This document shows, in pieces, positions 1 through 7,980 of a stretch of DNA of 64,000 nucleotides. Origin of the DNA: Treponema sp. UBA4307. Lineage in GTDB: Bacteria; Spirochaetota; Spirochaetia; Treponematales; Treponemataceae. The number at the start of each line of letters is the position of its first letter. Within the stretch, counting starts at the first letter, position 1. Location of the stretch: contig DGUP01000010.1 in the NCBI GenBank assembly GCA_002394685.1, positions 1 to 64,000 on the forward strand, given 5' to 3'. Made by a program: the position numbers and the translations under genes. The notes beneath the pieces were generated by a model, which saw only the letters and a list, made by a program, of their open reading frames with translations, did no database searches and was not told the DNA's origin.

Positions 1-20
1 TCAAAACTCGACATTCGGGC
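1..20. repeat. Terminal-repeat end of a MITE-like element (partial)
   Basis: These 20 bases are the exact reverse complement of 3599-3618 and match, with two differences, the right end of the 307 bp element at 3599-3905. The orientation is that of a right end, so a second copy of the element probably lies just upstream of the window. Confidence 0.6.
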
Positions 21-23
21 TAG

Positions 24-29
24 TATAAT
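24..29 (+). promoter_or_regulatory. -10 box of the PLC-X gene
   Basis: A perfect TATAAT lies 25 bases before the chosen ATG at 55. No clear -35 is visible, because the repeat end at 1-20 occupies that position. The repeat border may therefore supply part of the promoter. Confidence 0.45.
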
Positions 30-54
30 GGGAAAATAATAAATGGAGCGAAAC

Positions 55-1110
55 ATGGCAAAAGAAAAAAGAATCCCACCCAAAAATAAAAATTCTAAAG
101 TTAAGGGCCACAAAAAAACTCATAAGGCCAGAAGGATTTTTATCTTCATTATAATACTTGCACTTCTGGGACTTTATTCCGTAATGTGGGTTGGTGCATT
201 TGGAAATCCATTTAAATACAATTCCATGCAGAGCAAAAAAGCAGGAACTGAAAACTGGATGTCAAAAATTGAAGGTTCAAAATCCTTAAGTCAAATCAAC
301 ATTCCAGGAACCCATGATTCAGCTACAAAAAATATTTCACCTGCATGGTTCCTAAAAGATCAAAACTCTTCTATAAAAACACAACTCAAAAATGGTTACC
401 GTTATCTGGACATAAGAGTAAAACTGAATAAAACAGAAGATACCCTTCTCCTCTGCCACAACATGGGAAGTTGCCGCACAAGCATCTGGCCCTGGTCAAA
501 AAAAATCACACTTCCACAACTTGTTGCTGATGTTAAAGAATTTCTGCTTGCAAATCCGGAGGAAACAGTAATTCTATGCATTAAGCCGGAAAAAACTTCT
601 GACAATGAAAGAACAATTGTTTCTCTCATACAAAAACTTGTAAATGAAGATTCAGGTCTCTGGTATACCAAAAATTATATTCCGGTTCTGGAAAATGTAA
701 GGGGCAAAATTGTACTGGCCCGTCGCTATAATGTAGATTCAGGAATGGCTCTGGGATTGAATTTAAAATGGAAGGAACAGGGTCAGCTGGAAATGGTGGA
801 ATTTCCTGCAGAAGAAAGTGCAATAAATGTTCTGCAGAAACTTCAGGTACAGGACAGATTTAAATATTCCGTTGAAGACAAGTGGCAGGCTTTCCACGAC
901 ACCATAAATGAATATCCTTCAGATTCCAGCACTCTGGTTTTAAATTTCCTTACAACTATGGAAGGAAGAATGCTGCCTCATCCAAAAAAATATGCTGATC
1001 AGCTGAACAAAAAATTTCTTGAATTAAATTCACTTCCTCCAACAAGCGGCATATTGATTTTTGACTGGGCTGACATTGAACTTGCAAAAAAAGTAATTGA
1101 TTCCAATTAA
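55..1110 (+). CDS. Membrane-anchored phosphatidylinositol-specific phospholipase C X-domain protein
   Basis: This is a 351-residue protein with a lysine-rich N-terminus, one membrane segment (about residues 28-45) and an extracytoplasmic PLC-X domain. The motif IPGTHDSA (His87-Asp88), the LDIR segment (Arg121) and LLLCHN (His135) match the general acid/base residues of bacterial PI-PLC, which cleaves phosphatidylinositol to a cyclic inositol phosphate and diacylglycerol. I chose the ATG at 55 because GGAG at 45-48 is a well-spaced ribosome site; an upstream in-frame ATG at 43 would add four residues. It overlaps the convergent gene at 1107 by four bases. The substrate is inferred from the fold; the protein could act on another phosphodiester or GPI-like lipid. 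Confidence 0.8.
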   Translation: MAKEKRIPPKNKNSKVKGHKKTHKARRIFIFIIILALLGLYSVMWVGAFGNPFKYNSMQSKKAGTENWMSKIEGSKSLSQINIPGTHDSATKNISPAWFLKDQNSSIKTQLKNGYRYLDIRVKLNKTEDTLLLCHNMGSCRTSIWPWSKKITLPQLVADVKEFLLANPEETVILCIKPEKTSDNERTIVSLIQKLVNEDSGLWYTKNYIPVLENVRGKIVLARRYNVDSGMALGLNLKWKEQGQLEMVEFPAEESAINVLQKLQVQDRFKYSVEDKWQAFHDTINEYPSDSSTLVLNFLTTMEGRMLPHPKKYADQLNKKFLELNSLPPTSGILIFDWADIELAKKVIDSN

Positions 1111-1517
1111 AGCTCCAGAACCTGACCAAGGGCAAGCACTGCATTTTTTACACAGTCAGGGCATTCGCAGAGAACATGTCCTTTTTCAACCCCTTTCAAT
1201 TCCTTGCAGATTGTAGCGCCACATCTTTCCTTAAAGCTTTTTACAATTTCCCTGGAATATCTTGCACTTCCCTGGCCGCCGGTTAACTGACCACAGACCA
1301 TCACTGCACCAATTAAAGCACCACAGGTACTTTCCATGCAGCCCATACCCGCTGCAAAACCTGCACCTAATATCATCAGTTTTTCTTTTGAGAGATCAAG
1401 TTTATCCTGGAAAACATTAAGCACTGCCTGAGTACAGTTAGCTTCACCCCTTGCCTTAAAACCTGCTGCGGCTTCAGCTCTTTCTTCAAGAGTATTGTAT
1501 GTATTAGTATCAGCCAT
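1107..1517 (-). CDS. C_GCAxxG_C_C family (putative redox-active) protein
   Basis: This 136-residue protein has many cysteines: one near residue 28, then the signature GMGCMESTCGALIGA, then CGATIC and CECPDC near the end. This spacing is that of the C_GCAxxG_C_C family, small proteins thought to bind a metal or carry out redox chemistry; no member has a firmly known reaction as far as I know. It is cytoplasmic, with no signal peptide. The start has an AAGGAA ribosome site about 5 bases upstream. It is a single gene, convergent with the PLC-X gene. Confidence 0.85.
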   Translation of the reverse strand: MADTNTYNTLEERAEAAAGFKARGEANCTQAVLNVFQDKLDLSKEKLMILGAGFAAGMGCMESTCGALIGAVMVCGQLTGGQGSARYSREIVKSFKERCGATICKELKGVEKGHVLCECPDCVKNAVLALGQVLEL

Positions 1518-1808
1518 ATTATTTCCTTAAAAAAATATTTGTGAATCTTTATCCACTACTTAAAAATAAGGAATTTTTCCCAAAATAAGAATAGTAGAAT
1601 CAGTAAATTGAATGATATAACTGTTTTTTTATCAGTTTTAGTTCTGAATAACTTCCACTGAAGACTTGCAAATTAATTTAAATTCCAATATAGTCTCTTC
1701 CACGTCAGATTGCACATCTTGGTTTTCACAAACCATGCCCATGCGTTCCAAACGGTTCGTAGTTCAACAATCTTTTGCGTAGATTTTTTTCTGGCAAGGA
1801 GTTGAATT

Positions 1809-2285
1809 ATGCCAAAGAATCTTTTTCAAGAAATCATTTTTACAATCATCATGGTTTTCTTTATGGTTTATGCCATGATTTGCTACAACATCAGTCTTGC
1901 AAAAGGCGGCCTTACAAATCAGGTCTTTATTGATGCTTTTCATGAACTGATTATTATGGGACCAATTGCCTTTGTTCTTGATATGCTGATTGCCGGTCCT
2001 TTAGCAAAGAAAATTACTTTTAAAATCTTCAATCCACAGAAAGACAATCCTGTATGGATTACACTTTCAATTTCAGCCTGCTCAATCTGGTTTATGTGTC
2101 CTCTTATGAGTCTTGCTGCATCAATCATCTTTAAGGGCGGATTCAACAAAGACCTTCCGTCAATCTGGATTCAGACTACGGTTTTAAATTACCCTATGGC
2201 CGCTCTCTGGCAGTTCCTTTTTGCAGGTCCAGTTGTAAGAAAGATTTTTAAACTTATTTTTGGAAGAGTTAACAGAAAAAATTAA
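1809..2285 (+). CDS. DUF2798 family four-helix membrane protein
   Basis: This 158-residue integral membrane protein has four hydrophobic segments arranged as two similar halves. Each half ends in a segment reading AGPLAKKI or AGPVVRKI. This internal duplication and the Ala-Gly-Pro plus basic pattern are typical of DUF2798 proteins, whose function is unknown. The start is preceded by GGCAAGGAG, a good ribosome site. The 291 bases upstream (1518-1808) hold no gene I can support, only the divergent promoter region. Confidence 0.7.
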   Translation: MPKNLFQEIIFTIIMVFFMVYAMICYNISLAKGGLTNQVFIDAFHELIIMGPIAFVLDMLIAGPLAKKITFKIFNPQKDNPVWITLSISACSIWFMCPLMSLAASIIFKGGFNKDLPSIWIQTTVLNYPMAALWQFLFAGPVVRKIFKLIFGRVNRKN

Positions 2286-2384
2286 TGCTTTTTTCTTGAA
2301 TTCTACAAAAAACCGTGGAATACTTAAGAGTGCCTTATAAGTTGACAGAAATTTACAGTAAACTTTTTTAAGGAAGGTATTCTT

Positions 2385-3599
2385 TTGAATTTTGCAGATG
2401 AATTAACTTATCTAAAATTCAATTTTACTCTTATTTATTCCATGGCAAGTTTTCTTTGTATTCTTGTACTTCTTTTTGTTGCTTTTAAGGAAAAATTTTC
2501 TTCTATTTATACCATTGCCAGAGTATACAGTATTAAAGTTACAATTTTCGGATCCCTTTTAATTTTTTTTAACGGACTGTGGCGCTGGCTGGATTCAGGA
2601 TTCATGCCCGTAAACCTCACTCTTTTAAAAGCAGTAGATACAATTTATTTCTGCATTGATGCGGCAATCTACCTGAACATGTATCTCTATTTTGAATATC
2701 AGATGGGATACATCTATAGTAAAAAACAAAAATTCATTCTTTCAATTCCATTCATAATTACAATAATAATAGAACTGGTGAATTTTAAATTTCCTTTCCT
2801 TTATCATTTTGAATGGGATCAGACACGGGGCGTGTACATTTATACAAGGGACAAACTTTTTCTTTTAGGCAGCATTGTTCCATACGGCTACATAGTCGGG
2901 CTTTCTACTATCCGAATGCTTTTATTTATCATTGATAAAAGTAAAAAGAAAGATGTAGAAATTGGAAGCCTGCCTTACATAATGCTCTTGTCCTACTCCA
3001 TTGCTCTTTCAGCTTACTTTAATCCAAGAATTCAAAATATTCCCCTTTATCCTACAGTTTTTTCTTTTGGATTTTTCCTTTTTTACTTTCACGAAATTGG
3101 GAATCAAATGTCACTGGATCCTCTTACGAAACTTTCAAACCGCAGGGAATTCGGCTTTACCTTAAAACGTCAAATCAATCAGCTCAAGCACAACGATTCA
3201 TATAATCTCTATCTGGTTTTAATTGATGCAAATGATTTTAAACAGATCAATGACAAATTCGGCCATGATATAGGTGACCAGACTCTTGTTGGAATTGGGG
3301 AAGGAATTAAGAAAGTTCTGGCAAACTGCAGGGAAAACAAAACTTCCATCTTCAGGTTAGGGGGAGATGAATTTGCCTTAATTCTCCATGCCAGGGAAGA
3401 TTCTAAGGTAAGGAAAATTATGGAAGAAATCAATCAAAGTATTCAGGAGATTACTGCAAGAGAAAGTCCGGACCACAAAATTTCAATTTCCTACGGATTC
3501 TGTAAATATGAGCCGGGAACAGACCGAATGGATTTTATGAAAAAGACCGATGTGGAACTCTACAAGAATAAGCGAAATTATCACGAGCAGATAAATTAG
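2385..3599 (+). CDS. Membrane-bound diguanylate cyclase (GGDEF)
   Basis: The protein is 404 residues long. Residues 1-235 form a multi-helix (probably seven-pass) membrane sensor region. Residues 240-404 form a GGDEF domain that makes cyclic di-GMP from two GTP. The motif DPLTKLSNRREF opens the domain, and RLGGDEF near residue 325 is an intact active-site loop. The RxxD inhibitory site expected just before it is replaced by RENK, so product inhibition is probably absent. The start is TTG at 2385, supported by AAGGAAGG eight bases upstream and by the lack of a better in-frame ATG. The stop codon directly abuts the repeat element at 3599. Confidence 0.88.
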   Translation: MNFADELTYLKFNFTLIYSMASFLCILVLLFVAFKEKFSSIYTIARVYSIKVTIFGSLLIFFNGLWRWLDSGFMPVNLTLLKAVDTIYFCIDAAIYLNMYLYFEYQMGYIYSKKQKFILSIPFIITIIIELVNFKFPFLYHFEWDQTRGVYIYTRDKLFLLGSIVPYGYIVGLSTIRMLLFIIDKSKKKDVEIGSLPYIMLLSYSIALSAYFNPRIQNIPLYPTVFSFGFFLFYFHEIGNQMSLDPLTKLSNRREFGFTLKRQINQLKHNDSYNLYLVLIDANDFKQINDKFGHDIGDQTLVGIGEGIKKVLANCRENKTSIFRLGGDEFALILHAREDSKVRKIMEEINQSIQEITARESPDHKISISYGFCKYEPGTDRMDFMKKTDVELYKNKRNYHEQIN

Positions 3600-3905
3600 C
3601 CCGAATGTCGAGTTTTGAAAATCATTGTATTTATCAAAAAAACGGCTTCCAGTCGTGAAACGTCTTGTCGAAAACATAGGGAACGACGGCGAAGCCGGCA
3701 AAATGCACCAGTGGTGCATTTTGAGTGATTCACCGAACAGCTATGCTGTGAAGGCAACGCTCGCCTGCTTCACGCATTTTGTGCTTGTAATTATATACGG
3801 TTGCCGCTTGCGCGGCAGCACAAAATGAGTGATTTCGCAAGCCGTTTCACTCCTTCGCGCCGTTTTTTGTAAAAGTATTAAGTTTTTAAAACTCAACATT
3901 CGGGC
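3599..3905. repeat. 307 bp MITE-like element with 20 bp terminal inverted repeats
   Basis: The ends GCCCGAATGTCGAGTTTTGA (3599-3618) and its near complement (3886-3905) bound a 307 bp stretch with no convincing gene. Inside are a perfect 23-base palindrome (3700-3722) and a strong hairpin built from GTGC...GCAC arms (3771-3831). An inner partial inverted repeat pairs AACGGCTT (about 3644) with AAGCCGTT (about 3838). The left end touches the GGDEF stop codon. A matching end lies at 1-20. Confidence 0.7.
3771..3831. repeat. Shared hairpin module, copy 1
   Basis: A 61-base stem-loop begins CACGCATTTTGTGC, passes through TTGTAATTATATACG, holds a GCCGC-rich inner stem and ends GCACAAAATGAGTG. A close copy lies at 33443-33502 in the repeat island. 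In that copy the outer arms have changed on both sides (TTTTGTGC/GCACAAAA becomes GTTTGTGC/GCACAAAC), which is compensatory change. Confidence 0.65.
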
Positions 3906-3937
3906 AAATTAAAAATACATTATATTGAATAAAGTAC

Positions 3938-3966
3938 TTGCAACAAATTAAAAAATCCAATATATT
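3938..3966 (+). promoter_or_regulatory. Promoter of tRNA-Lys
   Basis: TTGCAA (3938-3943), a 17-base spacer and TATATT (3961-3966) form a good sigma-70-type promoter. The predicted transcript start is about 3973, some 20 bases before the mature tRNA. Confidence 0.65.
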
Positions 3967-3992
3967 CTTATCACTCAGTGACAAATACTGAC

Positions 3993-4065
3993 GGGCGATT
4001 AGCTCAGCTGGTAGAGCAACAGACTCTTAATCTGTGGGTCGGGAGTTCGATCCTCCCATCGCTCA
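3993..4065 (+). tRNA. tRNA-Lys (anticodon CTT)
   Basis: The 73 bases fold into a full cloverleaf. The acceptor arm GGGCGAT pairs with ATCGCTC and the discriminator base is A. The anticodon stem ACAGA/TCTGT encloses CTCTTAA with CTT at 4026-4028, and the T arm GGGAG-TTCGATC-CTCCC is perfect. CCA is not encoded. It reads AAG lysine codons. Confidence 0.97.
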
Positions 4066-4073
4066 ACTAAATT

Positions 4074-4104
4074 ACAGCACTTTATTGGTGCTGTTTTTTT
4101 TTGC
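4074..4104 (+). terminator. Rho-independent terminator after tRNA-Lys
   Basis: ACAGCAC (4074-4080) pairs with GTGCTGT (4088-4094), and a run of T follows. It closes the single-gene tRNA unit. Confidence 0.8.
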
Positions 4105-4190
4105 CTTTTTTATTGCACCATTTTCCAATTCCGGTTGTATCATCCCACAAAATTTAATAAACTTGTCTCCATCATAAGAGGAGAATGATT

Positions 4191-4964
4191 ATGAAAAAAA
4201 TCGCTTTTGCAGCATTGTCTGCACTCATGCTTTTTGCAACTGTTTCCTGCAGTAAAAAAGCATCTGACACTTTCACACTTGGACTTGATGCTTCATTCCC
4301 ACCAATGGGTTTTACAGAAGCAGATGGAACTATTGCAGGTTACGACATTGACCTTGCTAAAGAAGTATGCAGACGCTTAGGTTTAAAATTCACCGCAAAA
4401 CCAATCAACTGGGAATCAAAGGAAATGGAACTTTCTTCAGGCAGTATTGACTGTATCTGGAATGGATTTACAATCACTGAAGAACGTAAAGCTGCCATGT
4501 CTTTTACAGAAGCTTACCTTAACAACGACCAGGTACTTGTTGTAAAAGCAGATTCTGATATTAATTCACTTGCAGATGCTGCAGGCAAAAACATTGGCTG
4601 TCAGTCAGGTTCAAGTGCAGAAGAAGCTATAAACGACAATCCAGATTTTGCTTCTTCAATTAAAATTACATATTATGAAGAAAATCTTACGGCTCTCACT
4701 GATCTGGAAGTTGGTGGAGTTGATGCTGTTGTAATGGACAGCGTTGTTGCAAATTATACAATCTCTACATCTAACAAACCTCTCCGCGTTGTAGATGAAG
4801 CTCTTGCAAAAGAAGGTTACGGCATTGGCTTTAGGAAAGACGAGGCTGGTGCAAAACTCAGAGATGATGTATGGAACACTCTGGTGGAAATGTCAAAAGA
4901 CGGAACTGTTGCAGAAATTTCCACAAAGTGGTTCGGAACAGACGTTTCAGTAATCGGTAAATAA
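4191..4964 (+). CDS. Polar amino acid ABC transporter substrate-binding lipoprotein
   Basis: This is a periplasmic binding protein of the SBP_bac_3 family, about 257 residues. The signal sequence ends in a lipobox-like LFATVSC, so the mature protein is lipid-anchored on the outer face of the inner membrane. The segments GLDASFPPMGFTEADG, GYDIDLAKEV and WNGFTITEERK are typical of amino acid receptors. I prefer the ATG at 4191 over 4185 because AGAGGAG (4177-4183) is then properly spaced. A terminator-like hairpin separates it from the permease gene, which would favour extra binding protein. The exact amino acid cannot be told from sequence. Confidence 0.88.
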   Translation: MKKIAFAALSALMLFATVSCSKKASDTFTLGLDASFPPMGFTEADGTIAGYDIDLAKEVCRRLGLKFTAKPINWESKEMELSSGSIDCIWNGFTITEERKAAMSFTEAYLNNDQVLVVKADSDINSLADAAGKNIGCQSGSSAEEAINDNPDFASSIKITYYEENLTALTDLEVGGVDAVVMDSVVANYTISTSNKPLRVVDEALAKEGYGIGFRKDEAGAKLRDDVWNTLVEMSKDGTVAEISTKWFGTDVSVIGK

Positions 4965-4974
4965 ATTTTATTCA

Positions 4975-5020
4975 GCCTGCAGAACTTTTTTAAGCCTCTG
5001 CAGGCCTTTCTTTTTTTATA
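4975..5020 (+). terminator. Partial terminator between binding-protein and permease genes
   Basis: GCCTGCAGA (4975-4983) pairs with TCTGCAGGC (4997-5005), and a T-rich tail follows. Because it sits inside an operon, it probably lets only part of the transcripts continue into the permease and ATPase genes. Confidence 0.65.
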
Positions 5021-5037
5021 AAAAAACAGGATATTAA

Positions 5038-5712
5038 ATGGCAGCTTTCTTAGACAAATACGGCACAATGCTTAAGTCAATGCTTTCCGGAACAGGAACA
5101 ACTATAAGCATCTTTTTCTTTACACTTCTTTTTTCAATTCCACTTGCTCTTTTTGTAGCAATGGGAAGAATGTCTAAAAATAAATTTCTTTCACAGTTAA
5201 CAAATATTTTTCTTTTGATAATCCGCGGCACACCACTTATGCTGCAGCTTTTAATCGTATATTTTGTACCAAAACTTATTGCAGTAAAACTGTGCAAAAC
5301 GACCATAGACTGGCCGGCATATCTTGCGGCAATTGTTGCTTTTGCAATTAACTACGCCGCTTATTTTGCAGAAATCTACAGAGGCGGAATTGAATCAATT
5401 CCAAAAGGTCAATATGAAGCATGCAAGGTTCTGGGCTACACAAAAGGTCAGACCTTTTTCAAAATAATACTTCCACAGGTTATAAAAAGAATTGTACCGG
5501 CAATGGGAAACGAAGTAATTACTCTGGTAAAGGACACTTCACTGGTAACAATTTTGAGTATTCAGGAACTGATGTTCGTAGCAAAATCTTCTTCAAACAG
5601 AATGGTTTCTTTTACCCCGCTCCTCATTGCAGGAATTTTCTACTTTGTAATGAACTGGGTTGTTTCCATTACATTCCAGAAACTGGAAAAGAAACTTTCT
5701 TATTACAACTAA
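5038..5712 (+). CDS. Polar amino acid ABC transporter permease
   Basis: This 224-residue HisM/GlnP-type permease has about five membrane helices. The cytoplasmic EAA loop, which docks on the ATPase, is seen as YEACKVLGYTKGQTFFKIILPQ-like sequence around residues 124-145 (EA, then LG, then ILPQ). The RGTPLMLQLLIVYF segment near residue 63 is also family-typical. It lies 73 bases after the binding-protein gene and 15 bases before the ATPase gene, so the three form one uptake operon. With a single permease gene, a homodimer is expected. Confidence 0.9.
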   Translation: MAAFLDKYGTMLKSMLSGTGTTISIFFFTLLFSIPLALFVAMGRMSKNKFLSQLTNIFLLIIRGTPLMLQLLIVYFVPKLIAVKLCKTTIDWPAYLAAIVAFAINYAAYFAEIYRGGIESIPKGQYEACKVLGYTKGQTFFKIILPQVIKRIVPAMGNEVITLVKDTSLVTILSIQELMFVAKSSSNRMVSFTPLLIAGIFYFVMNWVVSITFQKLEKKLSYYN

Positions 5713-5727
5713 GGCCGGGGGAAGAAA

Positions 5728-6480
5728 ATGTCAAAAATAATCAGCGTAAAAAATTTAAGAAAAACTTTTAAAGACCAGGTTCAAGTCCTGAAAGATATTT
5801 CCTTTGACGTAGAAAAGGGGGAAGTTCTGGGAATTATCGGGCCAAGCGGTTCCGGCAAATCTACAATTTTAAGATGCATTTCCCAGCTGGAAGAAGTTTC
5901 CGGAGGCACCATTGAAATCTGCGGGCAGACACTTGTAAAGGATGGAATCTACACTGATAAAAAACAGCGCCATGAAATCACTTTAAAAAGCGGCCTTGTT
6001 TTTCAAAACTTCAATCTCTTTCCTCACTACTCTGTTTTACGGAATGTGACTGAACCTCAAATTCAAGTTTTAAAAAGAAAAAAAGATGAAGCTAAAAAAA
6101 CGGCCATGGAACTTCTTGAAAGAATGGGACTGGCAGACAAGGCAAATAATTATCCATGCGAATTAAGTGGCGGTCAGCAGCAGAGAGTTTCTATTGCAAG
6201 GGCCCTTGCCTTAAAACCGGAAGTTCTTCTTTTTGATGAACCTACCTCTGCCCTGGATCCGGAACTCACTGGAGAAATTCTTGCTGTAATCAAGGAACTG
6301 GCCCAGGAAAAAATGAGTATGGTTGTAGTTACCCATGAAATGGCATTTGCAAGAGATATCTCAAGTCAGATTATTTTTATGGATGGAGGAGTAATTGTTG
6401 AACAGGGAAAACCTGAAGATGTTATCAACAATCCTCAGGCGGAAAGAACAAAGGCCTTCCTTTCCCGCTTTAATAAATAA
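5728..6480 (+). CDS. Polar amino acid ABC transporter ATP-binding protein
   Basis: This is a 250-residue GlnQ/HisP-type ATPase. Walker A is GPSGSGKST (about residues 37-45), the Q-loop region reads FQNFNLFPHYS, the signature is LSGGQQQR, Walker B with the catalytic glutamate is LLFDEPTSALDPE, and the switch histidine lies in VVTHEMAFARD. All catalytic elements are intact. GGGGGAAG upstream is a strong ribosome site. It powers the transporter formed with the permease and lipoprotein just upstream. The spacer 6481-6760 holds no gene. Confidence 0.93.
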   Translation: MSKIISVKNLRKTFKDQVQVLKDISFDVEKGEVLGIIGPSGSGKSTILRCISQLEEVSGGTIEICGQTLVKDGIYTDKKQRHEITLKSGLVFQNFNLFPHYSVLRNVTEPQIQVLKRKKDEAKKTAMELLERMGLADKANNYPCELSGGQQQRVSIARALALKPEVLLFDEPTSALDPELTGEILAVIKELAQEKMSMVVVTHEMAFARDISSQIIFMDGGVIVEQGKPEDVINNPQAERTKAFLSRFNK

Positions 6481-6502
6481 AATTCAACCGTAAAAGAGGA
6501 CA

Positions 6503-6541
6503 GCACAAAACTCTCTGTGCTAAAAAAAAGAACAGAGAGTT
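6503..6541. other. Overlapping alternative hairpins downstream of the ABC operon
   Basis: AGCACA...TGTGCT (about 6502-6521) and AACTCTCTGT...ACAGAGAGTT (6510-6541) share bases and cannot form together. No T-run follows on the plus strand. It could act as an operon end or be structural remains. Confidence 0.35.
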
Positions 6542-6694
6542 CAGTGTAAATTGAGAACTGGAGAACCTCAAAAAACACTCACGAAAGACTTTCAGAAAAT
6601 GTGTGAATCTAAATCCAAGGCATGGGTCGCAATTCCATTCTTGTTTCCAGCCACATAATACCTTTCCCAAACATCTACCGTAGTAACTCTCTGA

Positions 6695-6711
6695 TGATAG
6701 TTAAACTATCA
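6695..6711. promoter_or_regulatory. Perfect 17-base palindrome
   Basis: TGATAGTTAAACTATCA is a perfect inverted repeat with a single central base. It lies in the intergenic region just past the end of the minus-strand membrane protein gene. It looks like a protein-binding site, but no promoter is clear beside it. Confidence 0.3.
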
Positions 6712-6760
6712 TTGCAATAAATATTGTACCCCTCTTTTTTCCATAAGGCAACTTTTATTT

Positions 6761-7387
6761 TTATCTGATTATGAAATTAGTAACTATAAGAGCCACAATC
6801 TGAAGCACAATACTAACTACTGCGGTGAAAAGACAGCGGTACAAAATCTGAACCTGGCGGAAAGTCTTTTGATAATTCTTTAAGGTTTCAAGAGAATCTT
6901 CCGGAGGCAGGGAATTAAGTTCCAGTTCTCCAAATTTTTTAAGACTCTTATCGTAAAGCCTTCTCTCTTTCTGAAAAGAGCGGGGAGGAAAACCTGTACC
7001 AAATTTTTCATAACAGACAAAAAGGTCATCCGCCAGAGATTTAAATTCCTTATATTCGTACAAAATTGCAACAGTATCTTCAATCTGAAGATAAACCTGT
7101 TTCATCTTGAACATTTGCAGAAAGATGGAAAGAACATACAGAAACCAGGTAAGTACAGGTACAATTATAACTGATTCTTCCTTTGCATAAGCAATCAATC
7201 CATTAATTACAGTGGCCAGTAAAAATGCCAGGGAAATTAAAAACAGCCCCAGTTCAAGATTGTAAGGCGTATGTTCCCTGATAAAAATTCTGCAGCCCTT
7301 TACAAATAAAATTATACCTGAAACTAAAAAAACAGCCCCTCCACTTCCCAGTAAGAAACTTACCAGGAAAATTCTGCTTTCTGCCAT
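6761..7387 (-). CDS. Unknown four-helix membrane protein
   Basis: The protein is about 208 residues long. It has two helices near the N-terminus (FLVSFLLGSGGAVFLVSGIILF and the LGLFLISLAFLLATVING region), a third near VPVLTWFLYVLSIFLQ, a charged cytoplasmic stretch of about 80 residues and a last helix at the C-terminus (LFTAVVSIVLQIVALIVTNF). I chose the ATG at 7387 because it overlaps the TAA stop of the kinase gene (TAATG), a translational coupling arrangement. I do not recognise a family. Co-translation with shikimate kinase does not by itself suggest a role in aromatic synthesis. Confidence 0.6.
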   Translation of the reverse strand: MAESRIFLVSFLLGSGGAVFLVSGIILFVKGCRIFIREHTPYNLELGLFLISLAFLLATVINGLIAYAKEESVIIVPVLTWFLYVLSIFLQMFKMKQVYLQIEDTVAILYEYKEFKSLADDLFVCYEKFGTGFPPRSFQKERRLYDKSLKKFGELELNSLPPEDSLETLKNYQKTFRQVQILYRCLFTAVVSIVLQIVALIVTNFIIR

Positions 7388-7902
7388 TAAACAGCCCCGA
7401 AGTTTTCCATCCAGACGGCAGTAATGCATTCCACAACATCTTCTATGCTTTTTCCTCTACAATCGATTACACAATCTGCGTTTAATTCGTAGAGGCATTC
7501 TCTTGCCATAAACATATCTTTAATGGTCTGCCCGTTTTTTAAGAGGATTCCACGACTTCTCATATTTTTAATTCTTTTCATCATCTGATTGTAAGATACT
7601 CTAAGATATACAATCATGCCATTTTCCTTCAGGTGATTCAGGGCTTCTTCATAATAAATCGCACTGCCCCCTGTTGAAATAATAGAGTTTTCTGCCTGAA
7701 GATTTGAAAGAACTTTTTCTTCAACCTTAGCAAAATAATCATTTCCCTTAGAATTAATTATAGTCTGCAAACTAGTACCTTCTTCTGCCTGAATAAGAAG
7801 ATCCGTATCAATAAAAGATTTACAAAGAGCCTTCGCTGCAAGAACACCACAGGTACTTTTTCCACTGCCCGGCATTCCAACCAAAATTAAATTATTTTTC
7901 AT
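7387..7902 (-). CDS. aroK: Shikimate kinase
   Basis: This 171-residue P-loop kinase phosphorylates shikimate at the 3-hydroxyl in the chorismate pathway. Walker A is GMPGSGKST, the shikimate-binding aspartate lies in FIDTDLLI, and the glycine-rich ISTGGSAI matches the family GGG motif in relaxed form. The lid arginines fall in the RIKNMRSRGILL region. I chose the ATG at 7902 because the kinase fold begins there; an in-frame ATG at 7947 would add 15 unlikely residues. No Shine-Dalgarno sequence precedes 7902. Instead an extended -10 ends six bases before it, so the mRNA is probably leaderless. It is coupled to the downstream membrane protein gene. Confidence 0.82.
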   Translation of the reverse strand: MKNNLILVGMPGSGKSTCGVLAAKALCKSFIDTDLLIQAEEGTSLQTIINSKGNDYFAKVEEKVLSNLQAENSIISTGGSAIYYEEALNHLKENGMIVYLRVSYNQMMKRIKNMRSRGILLKNGQTIKDMFMARECLYELNADCVIDCRGKSIEDVVECITAVWMENFGAV

Positions 7903-7917
7903 ATACTCACTATAACA
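7903..7917 (-). promoter_or_regulatory. Extended -10 abutting the aroK start
   Basis: On the minus strand TGtTATAGT is followed by six bases and then the ATG at 7902. The predicted transcript start is the A of the start codon, giving a leaderless mRNA. No good -35 is visible, as is usual for extended -10 promoters. Confidence 0.5.
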
Positions 7918-7946
7918 AATAAGCGCTCCCATTAATAGAGAGCGCA

Positions 7947-7976
7947 TAAAAAAAATTATATTGTAATCAAATTACA
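7947..7976 (-). terminator. Weak terminator after the symporter gene
   Basis: On the minus strand TGTAAT-TTG-ATTACA is followed by ATATAATTTTTTTT. The stem is short and AT-only. A second GC-containing hairpin, GCGCTC/GAGCGC (7923-7944), follows. Confidence 0.35.
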
Positions 7977-7980
7977 AAAC

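Noticed and set aside
5421..5771. 116-codon frame inside the permease gene
   Set aside because: It is a shifted reading of the permease and ATPase start; the product lacks any family feature.
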